NCBI GenBank assembly: GCA_024402735.1
Contig: JAKSTE010000001.1
Location: 1 to 45,623 of the forward strand
Source: Alphaproteobacteria bacterium
Lineage (GTDB): Bacteria > Pseudomonadota > Alphaproteobacteria > Rs-D84
Direction: 5' to 3'
Length of the DNA stretch: 45,623 nucleotides
The position numbers and the translations under genes were made by a program. Under the pieces are notes generated by a model that was given only the letters and a program-made list of their open reading frames with translations, made no database searches and was not told the DNA's origin. Below, one piece after another: positions 33,162-41,616 of this stretch (the stretch's first letter is position 1; the number at the start of each line of letters is the position of its first letter).

Positions 33162-33701
33162 TCATTGTTTTCTTATACTAAATTCACAACCACAATAATT
33201 TTGACGATAAAAATCTGTATTGTGATTAATATCTTGTCTTAATTGTTCGTTCCATTTGATTGGAAGATATGGAACTTTTGTACAAGATTGGTTTCCTGCT
33301 GTATCAACCTGGTGCTGATCTTTGTGCTTAGAAACCCCAAATACTGTAGATATGGCATTATATCCGTGTTTTATAGCAAATTGTTGTGCGTAGCAAAATC
33401 TATATGCAAAACATTTACTACAACGTTTTCCTCTTTCTGGTTCTGTTTCTAGACCTTTTATTTCTTTTTTCCAATCTTCATGATCGTATTCACCAATAAA
33501 ATATTTAACGCCAAGCTTTTCACAGTATTTTATCTGTTCTTGTAAACGTTTTTGATATTCTGTGTCTGGATAAATATTAGGGTTAAAAAATAAAACGATA
33601 AAGTCTTCTATGTCCGGTATTTCATTGTTTACCAATTGTTGAATCGCTCCACATGAACATGGAGCACAGCAGGATGTTAAAACGAGTTTTATTTTTGGCA
33701 T
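33162..33701 (-). CDS. queH: Epoxyqueuosine reductase QueH
   Basis: Catalyses the last step of queuosine synthesis, the non-homologous alternative to QueG. The QueH/DUF208 signature Cys residues are all visible: SCCAPCSCGAI at the N-terminus, a middle pair in CSKCFAYRFCYAQQ, and the C-terminal YRQNYCGCEFS. KHKDQHQVDTAGN is also family-typical. Length 179 residues is normal. The start overlaps the preceding Cys-rich gene by 13 bases. The stop is TGA, and the frame would close four codons later at TAA. Confidence 0.93.
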   Translation of the reverse strand: MPKIKLVLTSCCAPCSCGAIQQLVNNEIPDIEDFIVLFFNPNIYPDTEYQKRLQEQIKYCEKLGVKYFIGEYDHEDWKKEIKGLETEPERGKRCSKCFAYRFCYAQQFAIKHGYNAISTVFGVSKHKDQHQVDTAGNQSCTKVPYLPIKWNEQLRQDINHNTDFYRQNYCGCEFSIRKQ

Positions 33702-33988
33702 TGGTTTCTTGAATATTTATCGAATATCGAGAGTATTGTTTTTATTGAACCAAAATTTTTTTGTATAAAAAATTGATTGTCTACAAAAGCATCAACGTGT
33801 CCACATATATAAATGTTGTTAGATGATAATATATCATGACAAATAGCACACGTTCGTTTCTTTTCACAATGATGTCTGCATTTGGTTCTATTTATACATT
33901 GTGGACACGAAAAATGTCCAAGACATTTACTGGTTTTAAAATCGTATATACGAATATCTTTTATAGAAAGAAGCGTTTGTTTTGACAT
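33689..33988 (-). CDS. Cys/His-rich small protein between metG and queH
   Basis: The 99-residue protein has 9 Cys and several His in two clusters: CLGHFSCPQCINRTKCRHHCEKK and CAICHDILSSNNIYICGH. The spacing fits two zinc sites. The C-terminal third (VDAFVDNQFFIQKNFGSIKTILSIF) is helical and hydrophobic. No family is recognised. The ATG overlaps the metG stop (TAATG), and the gene overlaps queH, so the three are translated together. A link to tRNA biology is inferred only from its neighbours. Confidence 0.7.
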   Translation of the reverse strand: MSKQTLLSIKDIRIYDFKTSKCLGHFSCPQCINRTKCRHHCEKKRTCAICHDILSSNNIYICGHVDAFVDNQFFIQKNFGSIKTILSIFDKYSRNQCQK

Positions 33989-35964
33989 TAAAACTTTTGT
34001 CCTATTTTATAGTTATCTTTTATTTCGTATAAATTATTTGCATCTGTTGATACACCAAGTTCTTCACCGCTACAAAGCATACCGGCAGATTCTACTCCAA
34101 CAACATTTCGTGGTTTTATTGGTTTGTTTGTTTTGGGTAATATCGCTCCAATTGGTGCAAACACAGCCATCATACCAACATAAATATTTTGTGCACCACA
34201 AACAACATCATGTACGCTTGTTCCGTCATCTACTTTTAAAACGTGTAGATTATCACGATTAGGGTGTTTTTTGATATCTGTTATTTTTACTACTGTTAAA
34301 CAAGGTGTGTTTTTGTTTTTAGTAGAATATTTTTCTGTTAATTGTTGTATTTTTGTTTCGTCTATTTTTTCAAATAGATTTTCTGGAATTACAAATTCTT
34401 CACCATCTTTTATTCGTGTTTCAAATGATGTTGGCCAAGACAAATCATTATTTGTTTGGAATATGTTTTTCATTTTTTCTGCTGTATCAGGAATAAATGG
34501 TGCAGAAATACGAGAATACAAATCTATTAATTGAAAACATGTATTTAAGACATGTTCCGCTTCTAAAGTTTTGTCTTCTTTAACTAGTGTCCATGGAGCT
34601 TTTTCTGTCATGTATTCATTTCCGATAGACCATAAAGAACGAAGAGCAAATATAGATGCTCGTAATTCGCATGCGTCTAACGCATTTGTTAATTCTTTTA
34701 ATTTTTCATTAATTTTATTTGTTAATTCAGTATCAATATTTCCAGAATGTGGAACCTTGTTTCCGAAGTTTTTATCAGATAACTTACATACGCGAGATAC
34801 AAAATTACCTAACATTCCATTTAGGTCTTTATTAACAATATCTGCAAATCTTTCAATTGTAAAATCTGTATCATCTGTCTCTGGTGCTGATGAAATCAAA
34901 GCATAACGCCATACGTCTGAAGGAGCATCTTCTAGTGCTTGATCTAAAAAGATACCGTTTCCTGTAGATTTAGATATTTTTGCACCTTCGAAATTCATAA
35001 AATTGACAGCTTTTAACATATCAACGGTTTTCCATCCGTCGTTAACTGCCAATTCTTGTGCAGGGAAAAAGACAGAATGGAATGATACATTATCTTTTCC
35101 CATAAATTGTGTGTAATGACAATCTGGGTTTTTCCACCAAGATGCCCAATCATCTGTTGCAGCTTGAGATATAGAAACGTATCCCCATGGCGCATCAAAC
35201 CATACGTAAAACACTTTGTTTTCATATCCTGGTTTATTTACTGGAATTCCCCATTTTAAATCACGTGTTATAGGATTGTCTTGTAGACCCTCGTCTAACC
35301 ATTTGTTGGCTATAGCTACAGCTGTTTTTGGCCATCCTTGTCTAGAGTTAATCCATTCTCGTACTTTGTTTTGTACGGCACTTAATTTAAAATATAAATG
35401 TTTTGTTTCTCTCATTTCCACAGGAGAATCTGGGTTCTCTGCACTATGAGGGTTTATTAAATCGGCAGGGTCTAAACTTGTGCCACATTTTTCACATTCG
35501 TTTCCATATGCATGATCATAACCGCACTTTGGACATGTCCCGATTACATATCTATCTGCTAAAAACATATTGTCTTTTACAGAATATGGTTGTACAGAAG
35601 TTTTTTCTACGATCATATTTTCTGCTTCAAGACGATTAAATAATTCGTGTATTAATTTTTCGTGTAATTCTGTGTGTGTTCTTCCATAACGATTAAAAGA
35701 CAAATTAAAATCTTTTACAGACTGTATATGTTTTGCACGATATTTATCTACATATTCTTCTATAGGCATATTTTCTGAACGGGCACCTATTTCGCTTGTT
35801 GTACCATGTTCATCTGAACCACCTATATATAAAACATCACGTCCAATAGCTCGACAAAATCTAGCGTATACATCAGAAGGCAACAAACAACCTATTAAAT
35901 GGCCTATGTGTAATTTGTTATTAACGTATGGTAAAGCTGCTGTTATAAGATATTTTTGAGCCAT
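33988..35964 (-). CDS. metG: Methionine--tRNA ligase MetG with C-terminal tRNA-binding domain
   Basis: The 658-residue class I synthetase begins MAQKYLITAALPYVNNKLHIGHLIG (HIGH motif), carries a zinc knuckle CPKCGYDHAYGNECEKC near residues 145-161, and has the KMSKS-type motif as KISKSTGNG. The last 105 residues form an EMAPII/CsaA-like tRNA-binding domain (IKKHPNRDNLHVLKVDDG, then GVESAGMLCSGEELG), the same fold as the PheT N-terminus. It is followed in the operon by the Cys-rich protein and queH, and lies downstream of tRNA-Val. Confidence 0.95.
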   Translation of the reverse strand: MAQKYLITAALPYVNNKLHIGHLIGCLLPSDVYARFCRAIGRDVLYIGGSDEHGTTSEIGARSENMPIEEYVDKYRAKHIQSVKDFNLSFNRYGRTHTELHEKLIHELFNRLEAENMIVEKTSVQPYSVKDNMFLADRYVIGTCPKCGYDHAYGNECEKCGTSLDPADLINPHSAENPDSPVEMRETKHLYFKLSAVQNKVREWINSRQGWPKTAVAIANKWLDEGLQDNPITRDLKWGIPVNKPGYENKVFYVWFDAPWGYVSISQAATDDWASWWKNPDCHYTQFMGKDNVSFHSVFFPAQELAVNDGWKTVDMLKAVNFMNFEGAKISKSTGNGIFLDQALEDAPSDVWRYALISSAPETDDTDFTIERFADIVNKDLNGMLGNFVSRVCKLSDKNFGNKVPHSGNIDTELTNKINEKLKELTNALDACELRASIFALRSLWSIGNEYMTEKAPWTLVKEDKTLEAEHVLNTCFQLIDLYSRISAPFIPDTAEKMKNIFQTNNDLSWPTSFETRIKDGEEFVIPENLFEKIDETKIQQLTEKYSTKNKNTPCLTVVKITDIKKHPNRDNLHVLKVDDGTSVHDVVCGAQNIYVGMMAVFAPIGAILPKTNKPIKPRNVVGVESAGMLCSGEELGVSTDANNLYEIKDNYKIGQKF

Positions 35965-35980
35965 TGTTTCTTGCCTTTTT

Positions 35981-36007
35981 TATAAATAAACGCCCAAAAC
36001 GGGCGTT
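35981..36007 (-). terminator. Hairpin between tRNA-Val and metG
   Basis: AACGCCC-GTTTT-GGGCGTT (36007-35989 on the minus strand) followed by TATTTATA. The stem is strong but the T tract is broken. It can end the tRNA transcript, or form in the leader of metG if a TATAAT at 36048-36043 serves as a separate promoter (no clear -35). Confidence 0.6.
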
Positions 36008-36067
36008 CAAAGAATTCCCCGTCGATGTTTTTTCTAAGATTAATTATACATTCGCATTTTTTAACTT

Positions 36068-36144
36068 TGGTGAGTGGTATTGGGCTCGAACCAACGACCT
36101 CCACGATGTCAACGTGACGCTCTAGCCAACTGAGCTAACCACTC
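36068..36144 (-). tRNA. tRNA-Val (GAC)
   Basis: The 77-base cloverleaf has encoded CCA, acceptor stem GAGTGGT/ACCACTC, anticodon stem CACG/CGTG around loop TTGACAT, so the anticodon is GAC, and a normal T loop TTCGAGC. All arms pair well. It is the first gene after its promoter, with metG downstream on the same strand. Confidence 0.94.
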
Positions 36145-36157
36145 AAATTCGAAAAAA

Positions 36158-36185
36158 ATTATAACAACAAAAAACCAGATTGCAA
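36158..36185 (-). promoter_or_regulatory. Promoter of tRNA-Val
   Basis: On the minus strand -35 TTGCAA (36185-36180) and -10 TATAAT (36163-36158) with 16-base spacing, close to the tRNA 5' end at 36144. Confidence 0.65.
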
Positions 36186-36189
36186 ACTA

Positions 36190-37545
36190 TTATTGACCAT
36201 TGTTTTCAGATAAAAATTTTTCCAACCAGTGGTTATCTGTGTTCATTTGTCTAACGTCTTTGTTGTTTAATAATTTTTTTTGTAAAGGTATTGTTGTTTT
36301 TATACCTTCTATCACAAATTCATCTAAAGCTCTTTGCATACGCATTATACATGCTGGTCTGGATTCTGCCAGAACAATCAATTTTGCAATCATAGAATCG
36401 TATGTGGCCGGTATAGTATATCCTGTGTATGCAGCAGAATCAACACGAACACCTAATCCACCAGATGGAGCATATAATGTTATTTTACCTGGATTTGGTA
36501 CAAAAGTATCAGGATCTTCTGCATTTATACGACATTCTATTGCGTGTCCATGTGGGACAACATTAGATTGTGTATAACCAAGTTTTTCACCAGATGCAAT
36601 TCTTATCTGTTCTCTTACGAGATCTATACCATATACCATTTCTGTAATAGGATGTTCAACTTGTAATCTTGTATTAACTTCTAGAAAATAAAACTTTCCG
36701 TCTTCATACATGAATTCAAAGGTACCGGCGTTTACATATTTCATTTTTTTAGCAGCGGCTTTACAAACTTCTATCATGTCGTCGCGTTGCTTTTGTGTTA
36801 ATACTACAGCAGGGCATTCTTCCATTACTTTTTGGTTTTTGCGTTGTAAAGAACAATCTCTTTCACCAAATACAACAACATTACCATGTTGGTCACCCAA
36901 AACTTGAAATTCTATATGACGAGGGTGTAATAATAATTTTTCCATATAAAGAGTATCATCACCAAATGCTGATTTTGCTTCTGCTTTGGTAACATTAAAA
37001 GCTTCTGTTAATTCTTCTGCAGAATTTACAGCGCGCATACCTTTTCCACCACCACCTGAGGCGGCTTTTATCATCACAGGGTAACCTATTTTTTCTGCCC
37101 AAACTTGAGCGTCTTCTAAAGTATCTATAGCTCCTTCGGATCCTGGAACAACAGGCAAACCGCATTTTATTGCTGTTTGTTTAGCATTAACTTTGTCGCC
37201 CATTTGTTTTATTAATTTAGCAGAAGGTCCTATCCAAATTAAATCGTGTTGTTCGACTTTTTCTACAAAATCAGCTCGTTCAGATAAAAAACCATATCCT
37301 GGGTGAATTGCATCAGAATTTGTTAATAATGCTGCTGTTAAAATAGCAGATTCATTTAAATATGATTCGGATGATTGTGCAGGTCCAATACAAACAGATT
37401 CGTCGGCTAACTTAACATGCATAGCGTCTTTATCTGCCGTTGAATATACAGCAACAGTACGGATTCCCATATCACGACAAGCACGAATTATACGTAATGC
37501 AATTTCGCCGCGATTGGCAATTAAAATTTTTTTAATTTGTGACAT
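36190..37545 (-). CDS. accC: Acetyl-CoA carboxylase biotin carboxylase subunit AccC
   Basis: ATP-grasp enzyme that carboxylates biotin on AccB, the first step of fatty acid synthesis. It opens with KILIANRGEIALRIIRACRDMGI, has the Gly-rich ATP loop KAASGGGGKGMR near residue 160, and the catalytic block FEFMYEDGKFYFLEVNTRLQVEHPITE. The final INAEDP and YDSMIAKLI patterns are present. Length 451 residues is normal. It follows accB by nine bases. Confidence 0.97.
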   Translation of the reverse strand: MSQIKKILIANRGEIALRIIRACRDMGIRTVAVYSTADKDAMHVKLADESVCIGPAQSSESYLNESAILTAALLTNSDAIHPGYGFLSERADFVEKVEQHDLIWIGPSAKLIKQMGDKVNAKQTAIKCGLPVVPGSEGAIDTLEDAQVWAEKIGYPVMIKAASGGGGKGMRAVNSAEELTEAFNVTKAEAKSAFGDDTLYMEKLLLHPRHIEFQVLGDQHGNVVVFGERDCSLQRKNQKVMEECPAVVLTQKQRDDMIEVCKAAAKKMKYVNAGTFEFMYEDGKFYFLEVNTRLQVEHPITEMVYGIDLVREQIRIASGEKLGYTQSNVVPHGHAIECRINAEDPDTFVPNPGKITLYAPSGGLGVRVDSAAYTGYTIPATYDSMIAKLIVLAESRPACIMRMQRALDEFVIEGIKTTIPLQKKLLNNKDVRQMNTDNHWLEKFLSENNGQ

Positions 37546-37554
37546 AGGAAAGAC

Positions 37555-37986
37555 CTATTCGATAACCATAATTGGTGTGTCGTATTCCACAGCTGTTCCG
37601 TCTGTAACGAATATTTCTTTTACTACACCAGACACATCTGCCTTTATAGGGTTAAAAGTTTTCATGGCCTCAACTAAAGCAACTGTATCACCAGCGTTAA
37701 CGGTTGAACCTACTTTTACAAAAGGTTTTGCTCCTGGTTCAGAAGATAGATATGCAACACCAACCATTGGAGATTTTAATATGTGACCAGAAACTGCTTG
37801 TGATGATGTAGCCTTAGGTGTATTTGAAATAACTCCAACAGATGTTGCAACAGCTTGTTGTTTTGATAAATGAATGTGCTTACGATAGACTCCAAACAAA
37901 AATTGTCTTTCCAAATCTAACTCAGTTATGCCCATGTCATCCATTATTTTAGACATGTTTTCAACTGTTGCACGAAACGAAGACAT
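37555..37986 (-). CDS. accB: Biotin carboxyl carrier protein AccB
   Basis: The 143-residue protein has a helical N-terminus, a linker rich in Ala, Ser and Thr (about residues 45-65), and a C-terminal biotinyl domain. The biotinylated Lys is in VEAMKTFNPI, the variant common in alphaproteobacteria, where most bacteria have EAMKMMN. AAGGAT stands ahead of the ATG. The stop is TAG. Confidence 0.95.
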   Translation of the reverse strand: MSSFRATVENMSKIMDDMGITELDLERQFLFGVYRKHIHLSKQQAVATSVGVISNTPKATSSQAVSGHILKSPMVGVAYLSSEPGAKPFVKVGSTVNAGDTVALVEAMKTFNPIKADVSGVVKEIFVTDGTAVEYDTPIMVIE

Positions 37987-38056
37987 AATTATAAATCCTT
38001 TTTATGTTTTTATTTTTCACATATTAATAACAATTCTACCATATTGAATTATTATG

Positions 38057-38293
38057 TCAAGGAACAGGGTCGTATCCAAAACCTCCCCCTGGTCTGCATC
38101 TTGATATACGTTTTATTCCCATGGTTATTCCTTTAAATAATCCATATTTTTCTATTGCCTGTTTAGTATATTCACTACAAGTAGGTGTAAACCTACAAGC
38201 TTCATGACCTCCTATAAAAGGAGATATGCATGTTTGATAGCATTTTATGGCCGCACAGCCCATTGTTGAGAAAAAATTATAATTTCTGGACAT
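38057..38293 (-). CDS. yidD: Membrane protein insertion efficiency factor YidD
   Basis: The 78-residue protein has the YidD pattern: YQTCISPFIGGHEACRFTPTCSEYTKQAIEKYG, with its paired Cys, then RISRCRPGGGFGYDPVP. It ends exactly at DPVP as in homologs, which supports TGA as a true stop codon here. It starts one base after rnpA, the normal order. Confidence 0.94.
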   Translation of the reverse strand: MSRNYNFFSTMGCAAIKCYQTCISPFIGGHEACRFTPTCSEYTKQAIEKYGLFKGITMGIKRISRCRPGGGFGYDPVP

Positions 38294-38294
38294 T

Positions 38295-38642
38295 TTATTT
38301 TATTAAAGTTTGAATTTTTTCTAGAGCGTTTTTAACAGTTGTTCGTCCTGTTTCTCGATCTGTATTTAAGATATTGATTTTGGCTATAAAAATATAATCG
38401 TATCCTTCTTGCATCAAATTTTCATTGTAAGCAATCCAATCGCGCAAAAGTCTTTTTGCCCTGCTTCGTTCTATAGCTAGTTTAAAAATTTTTTTGGATA
38501 TGACAATACCATATCGAGAATCTCTTTGATAGCAGATAGGTTTGGCTTTTGTTGTAAAAAAGTCTGTAGATGCAGATGCGCAATCAAATGGCATCATAAA
38601 ACCTGAATGTTTTCTTATGGTTTTTCGTTTCATAGAAGGCAT
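38295..38642 (-). CDS. rnpA: Ribonuclease P protein component RnpA
   Basis: Protein subunit of RNase P, which matures tRNA 5' ends. The RNR-type core is clear: RYGIVISKKIFKLAIERSRAKRLLRDWI. The N-terminal 50 residues are divergent. Length 115 residues is normal. Two in-frame starts are possible (38642 and 38633), without a strong Shine-Dalgarno sequence at either. rpmH, nearly always just upstream, is absent; only 113 bases separate this gene from mreB. Confidence 0.9.
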   Translation of the reverse strand: MPSMKRKTIRKHSGFMMPFDCASASTDFFTTKAKPICYQRDSRYGIVISKKIFKLAIERSRAKRLLRDWIAYNENLMQEGYDYIFIAKINILNTDRETGRTTVKNALEKIQTLIK

Positions 38643-38697
38643 TTTTATCTAAAATATAGGCTTTTGCAAATAAAAAGTAATTTTTATTTATACATGC

Positions 38698-38725
38698 TTG
38701 ATTTTTAGAACACCTGTTTTATAAT
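38698..38725 (+). promoter_or_regulatory. Promoter of mreB
   Basis: TTGATT (38698-38703) and a perfect TATAAT (38720-38725) with 16-base spacing, about 30 bases before the mreB start, which has AAAGGAAG as ribosome binding site. Confidence 0.75.
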
Positions 38726-38755
38726 GCAAAAAACACAAAGCCAAAGGAAGTATTT

Positions 38756-39805
38756 ATGTATAATTGGTTATTAAAATTTTTTTCTGCAGATATGGCTATT
38801 GATTTAGGTACAGCTAACACATTAATTTATGTAAAAGGTAAAGGTATTGTGTTGAATGAACCTTCTGTTGTTGCTGTTGCTGAAAATAGATTATTAGGTC
38901 GTAAAGAAATATTGGCTGTTGGTGCTGAGGCAAAACAAATGTTTGGTAGAACACCAGGGACAATTACAGCTGTTCGTCCTTTGCGTGATGGTGTTATTGC
39001 AGATTTTGAAGTTGCAGAAGAAATGATAAAGTATTTTATTCGTAAAGTTCATCATAAAAGTCCTTTAGCCGCTCCTTTAATAATTATTTGTGTTCCTTCT
39101 TGTGCAACCCAGGTTGAACGTCGTGCTATACAAGAAGCAGCGGATGCAGCTGGTGCTAGAAAAGTTTATATTGTTGAAGAATCTACAGCTGCCGCTATTG
39201 GCGCAGGTTTGCCTGTAGAAAAACCAGTTGGATCTATGGTTTTGGATATTGGTGGTGGTACAACAGAAGTAGCCGTTATGTCTTTAGGAGGAATTGTTTA
39301 TTCCAATGCTGTTAGAACTGCTGGTGATCAGATGGATATAGATATTATAGAATACATAAAAAAGACAAAGAATTTGTTAATTGGAGAAAATACAGCAGAA
39401 GAGATTAAGAAAAAAATAGGTACTGCTATTATGCCAAAAGACAAATTAAATGAAAAAACAATGAAAATAAAAGGGCGTGATTTATTAAGTGGAACGCCTA
39501 GAGAAACAGAAATAACAGAAAGTCAAATAGCCACAGCTTTATCACAGACTGTTGCAAAAATAATAACAACTGTGCATTTAGCTCTTGAATCAACACCACC
39601 AGAGTTGTCCGCAGATATAGCAGATTATGGTATTGCTATGACAGGCGGTGGTTCAATGTTGCGTGATTTGGATTCTGCTATACGTATGTCCACAGGTTTG
39701 CCTGCATTTTTAGCAGACAATCCTTTGGCTTGTGTAGCAAACGGTAGTGGAAAAATGTTGTCAAATCTTGATAAAAGCAGACACGTATTACACACTATGT
39801 ATTAA
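38756..39805 (+). CDS. mreB: Actin-like cell shape protein MreB
   Basis: Membrane-associated actin homolog that guides the elongasome. The phosphate-1 loop AIDLGTANTLIYVKGKG, phosphate-2 DIGGGTTEVAVMSLGG, and the adenosine motif MTGGGSMLRDLD are intact. The N-terminal MYNWLLKFFSA is the amphipathic membrane-binding helix. Length 349 residues is normal. It stands alone with its own promoter and terminator, about 18 kb from mreC, mreD, mrdA and rodA. Confidence 0.97.
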   Translation: MYNWLLKFFSADMAIDLGTANTLIYVKGKGIVLNEPSVVAVAENRLLGRKEILAVGAEAKQMFGRTPGTITAVRPLRDGVIADFEVAEEMIKYFIRKVHHKSPLAAPLIIICVPSCATQVERRAIQEAADAAGARKVYIVEESTAAAIGAGLPVEKPVGSMVLDIGGGTTEVAVMSLGGIVYSNAVRTAGDQMDIDIIEYIKKTKNLLIGENTAEEIKKKIGTAIMPKDKLNEKTMKIKGRDLLSGTPRETEITESQIATALSQTVAKIITTVHLALESTPPELSADIADYGIAMTGGGSMLRDLDSAIRMSTGLPAFLADNPLACVANGSGKMLSNLDKSRHVLHTMY

Positions 39806-39831
39806 AAAAACACCCAAACGGGTGTTTTTTT
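39804..39831. terminator. Bidirectional terminator between mreB and sspB
   Basis: An A-rich arm ending ACACCC, loop AAAC, and GGGTGT with a T-rich arm; the whole stem is about 12 bp (39804-39815 with 39820-39831) and ends at the sspB stop codon. It has a CACCC core, unlike the CCGG family. Confidence 0.92.
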
Positions 39832-40301
39832 TATAACTTTCTTTTTTTTCTAAATTCATCCAAAGAAACAACTCTTTTGTCATCATGAATATTATTTTGA
39901 TCCTCTTCTAAAGGTAGTTCAATATTATTGTTGGCTGTTTCTTCACCTTCTTTTGGTTGATAAAAAGATAGCATAAAATCTGTTGTTGGATCTTTAAATT
40001 CTACAAGTGCAGAAAATGGAACTCTGATAAAAAATGGTCTACCATCAAAAGTCAATTGAACCCCAAATTCTTTATCAGATACGTTTAAATTGTTGTAAGA
40101 ATACTGTAAGCCTATGGTCATAATATCAGGATAGCGTATTTTTAAGAAATCTGGAATAACAACACCTTGGTCATGTGTTTTAAATGTTATAAGAAAACTT
40201 GTTTCGTCACCCAATCCATTATATTGAGCATATATTAAGGCTTCTTTAACTACAGATTTTAAAGCGTTATCTAATAATTGTTGATAATTTATTTTTGCCA
40301 T
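39831..40301 (-). CDS. sspB: ClpXP adaptor SspB (alphaproteobacterial type)
   Basis: Delivers ssrA-tagged proteins to ClpXP. The 156-residue protein matches the alphaproteobacterial SspB family: VVKEALIYAQYNGLGDETSFLITFKTHDQGVVIP, then the groove region LTFDGRPFFIRVPFSALVEFKDP. A flexible acidic linker follows, then the C-terminal ClpX-binding tail VVSLDEFRKKRKL. Its start is four bases after the recF stop. Confidence 0.93.
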   Translation of the reverse strand: MAKINYQQLLDNALKSVVKEALIYAQYNGLGDETSFLITFKTHDQGVVIPDFLKIRYPDIMTIGLQYSYNNLNVSDKEFGVQLTFDGRPFFIRVPFSALVEFKDPTTDFMLSFYQPKEGEETANNNIELPLEEDQNNIHDDKRVVSLDEFRKKRKL

Positions 40302-40305
40302 ACTT

Positions 40306-41382
40306 TTACTCCGATGTAACTATATTACTAATAGTTCCATTTTGGCAAGTAACAAATATTGTGTTCGGAATATTTTTAAATAAATCTGGTTCTAATCCTG
40401 TTGCCCATACTTGTGTTTCTGAATTGTTTAATTCTTCAAACAAACGTTTTTTTGATTGTTCATCCAGGTGAGCCGTTGCTTCATCTAGTAAGATAATAGT
40501 TTTTTTGTTTGTTTTTAAATTAATTAGTTTTGTGTGTGCCAAAATTAAATCTATGAGAAGTGACTTTTGTTGTCCTGTGCTTGTAATATGAACTGGTAGT
40601 TTTAAGGTGTTATTAAATACACCAAAATCAGATTTGTGAACCCCGTCTATTACCATTTTATCACCAGTTAAAAATCTATTGTTTTTCAGATATTCAAAAT
40701 ATTTGTTTTCGGCATCGATATTAGTATTTTCTATAAGAAGTTTTTCAATCATGCCGTCGACAGATATGGCGCCTGTTTTAAAAATGTAATTTATTTCCCC
40801 TGCGTATTTTATTCTGGCGGCTCCTATGGATATTGCCGTTGAAGCAATTTGTTTGTCTATAGCGTCTAACCATTTTGGATCAAAAGATGATTTTAAGGCG
40901 GCTGCTCTTTCTGATAATAGTTTTGTGATTCTAGTGATTCGCCCTATATGAGATGGGTCGAAACATGAAGTTAAGCGATCGAAAAAATTTCTTCTATTAG
41001 ATGCCGAATCTACAAATAATCTATCTTCTTTTGGGGTTATCCAAATAATTTTTAATATTTTGGCTATTTCGGCAAATGTCGAATTTTCGTTATTTATTTT
41101 TATATGTTTATTTGTGTCTTTTTGGTCGTAATAAACACAAATATCATTATCTTCTTTTGTTTTTACAAAAACAGAAAAACTTCCATCTCCATTAAATTTG
41201 GCAATTTCTGATGAATCAGCATTACGTAAGCCGTGTTCCCCGGATAATATGGAAATTGCTTCTAATATAGCTGTTTTCCCGGAACCATTTTGTCCTGTTA
41301 TAATTATATTTTTGTAATCACCAACAGACACCCTTGAACAAGAGTGGTTTCTAAAATTTGTAATAGTTAGCTGGTTTATCAT
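40306..41382 (-). CDS. recF: DNA replication and repair protein RecF
   Basis: SMC-like ATPase that loads RecA at gaps with RecO and RecR. Walker A is ITGQNGSGKTAIL, the signature region is STGQQKSLLIDLILAH, and Walker B with D-loop is ILLDEATAHLDEQSKKRLF. The start at MINQLTITNFRNH (41382) is the family N-terminus; an extension to 41424 would run into tRNA-Cys. Length 358 residues is normal. It lies directly behind tRNA-Cys with no terminator between and probably shares its promoter. dnaA, dnaN and gyrB are not near. Confidence 0.94.
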   Translation of the reverse strand: MINQLTITNFRNHSCSRVSVGDYKNIIITGQNGSGKTAILEAISILSGEHGLRNADSSEIAKFNGDGSFSVFVKTKEDNDICVYYDQKDTNKHIKINNENSTFAEIAKILKIIWITPKEDRLFVDSASNRRNFFDRLTSCFDPSHIGRITRITKLLSERAAALKSSFDPKWLDAIDKQIASTAISIGAARIKYAGEINYIFKTGAISVDGMIEKLLIENTNIDAENKYFEYLKNNRFLTGDKMVIDGVHKSDFGVFNNTLKLPVHITSTGQQKSLLIDLILAHTKLINLKTNKKTIILLDEATAHLDEQSKKRLFEELNNSETQVWATGLEPDLFKNIPNTIFVTCQNGTISNIVTSE

Positions 41383-41390
41383 TTTGTATT

Positions 41391-41464
41391 TGGAGGCCAG
41401 GGTCGGAATCGAACCGGCATCCAAGGATTTGCAGTCCTCTGCATAACCACTCTGCCACCTGGCC
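41391..41464 (-). tRNA. tRNA-Cys (GCA)
   Basis: The 74-base cloverleaf has encoded CCA, acceptor stem GGCCAGG/CCTGGCC, anticodon loop around GCA, discriminator U73 (typical of tRNA-Cys) and T loop TTCGATT. Its 3' end is only eight bases from the recF start. Confidence 0.95.
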
Positions 41465-41477
41465 TTTACGTAAGCGT

Positions 41478-41506
41478 ATATTAAGCAAAAAATATTATTA
41501 TTTCAA
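41478..41506 (-). promoter_or_regulatory. Promoter of tRNA-Cys, recF and sspB
   Basis: On the minus strand -35 TTGAAA (41506-41501) and -10 TAATAT (41483-41478) with 17-base spacing. Confidence 0.65.
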
Positions 41507-41565
41507 TATAAAAATACTTGTTGTTTTTTTGATAATAAATTATAGATACTTTTGTATAAAAAGCT

Positions 41566-41594
41566 TTGTTTTTAAATAATATTTATGCTACATT
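41566..41594 (+). promoter_or_regulatory. Promoter of the efflux operon
   Basis: TTGTTT (41566-41571) and TACATT (41589-41594) with 17-base spacing, 22 bases before the ATG at 41617. Because the -35 overlaps the longest possible upstream start, the shorter reading frame is preferred. Confidence 0.55.
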
Positions 41595-41616
41595 ATTCTT
41601 CAAAGAGAGATTTTAT

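Noticed and set aside
36040..36057. Short frame ATG CGA ATG TAT AAT TAA upstream of metG as a Met leader peptide
   Set aside because: It has only one Met codon beyond the start, it contains the TATAAT that might itself be a promoter element, and no competing pairing for the 35989-36007 hairpin is apparent.
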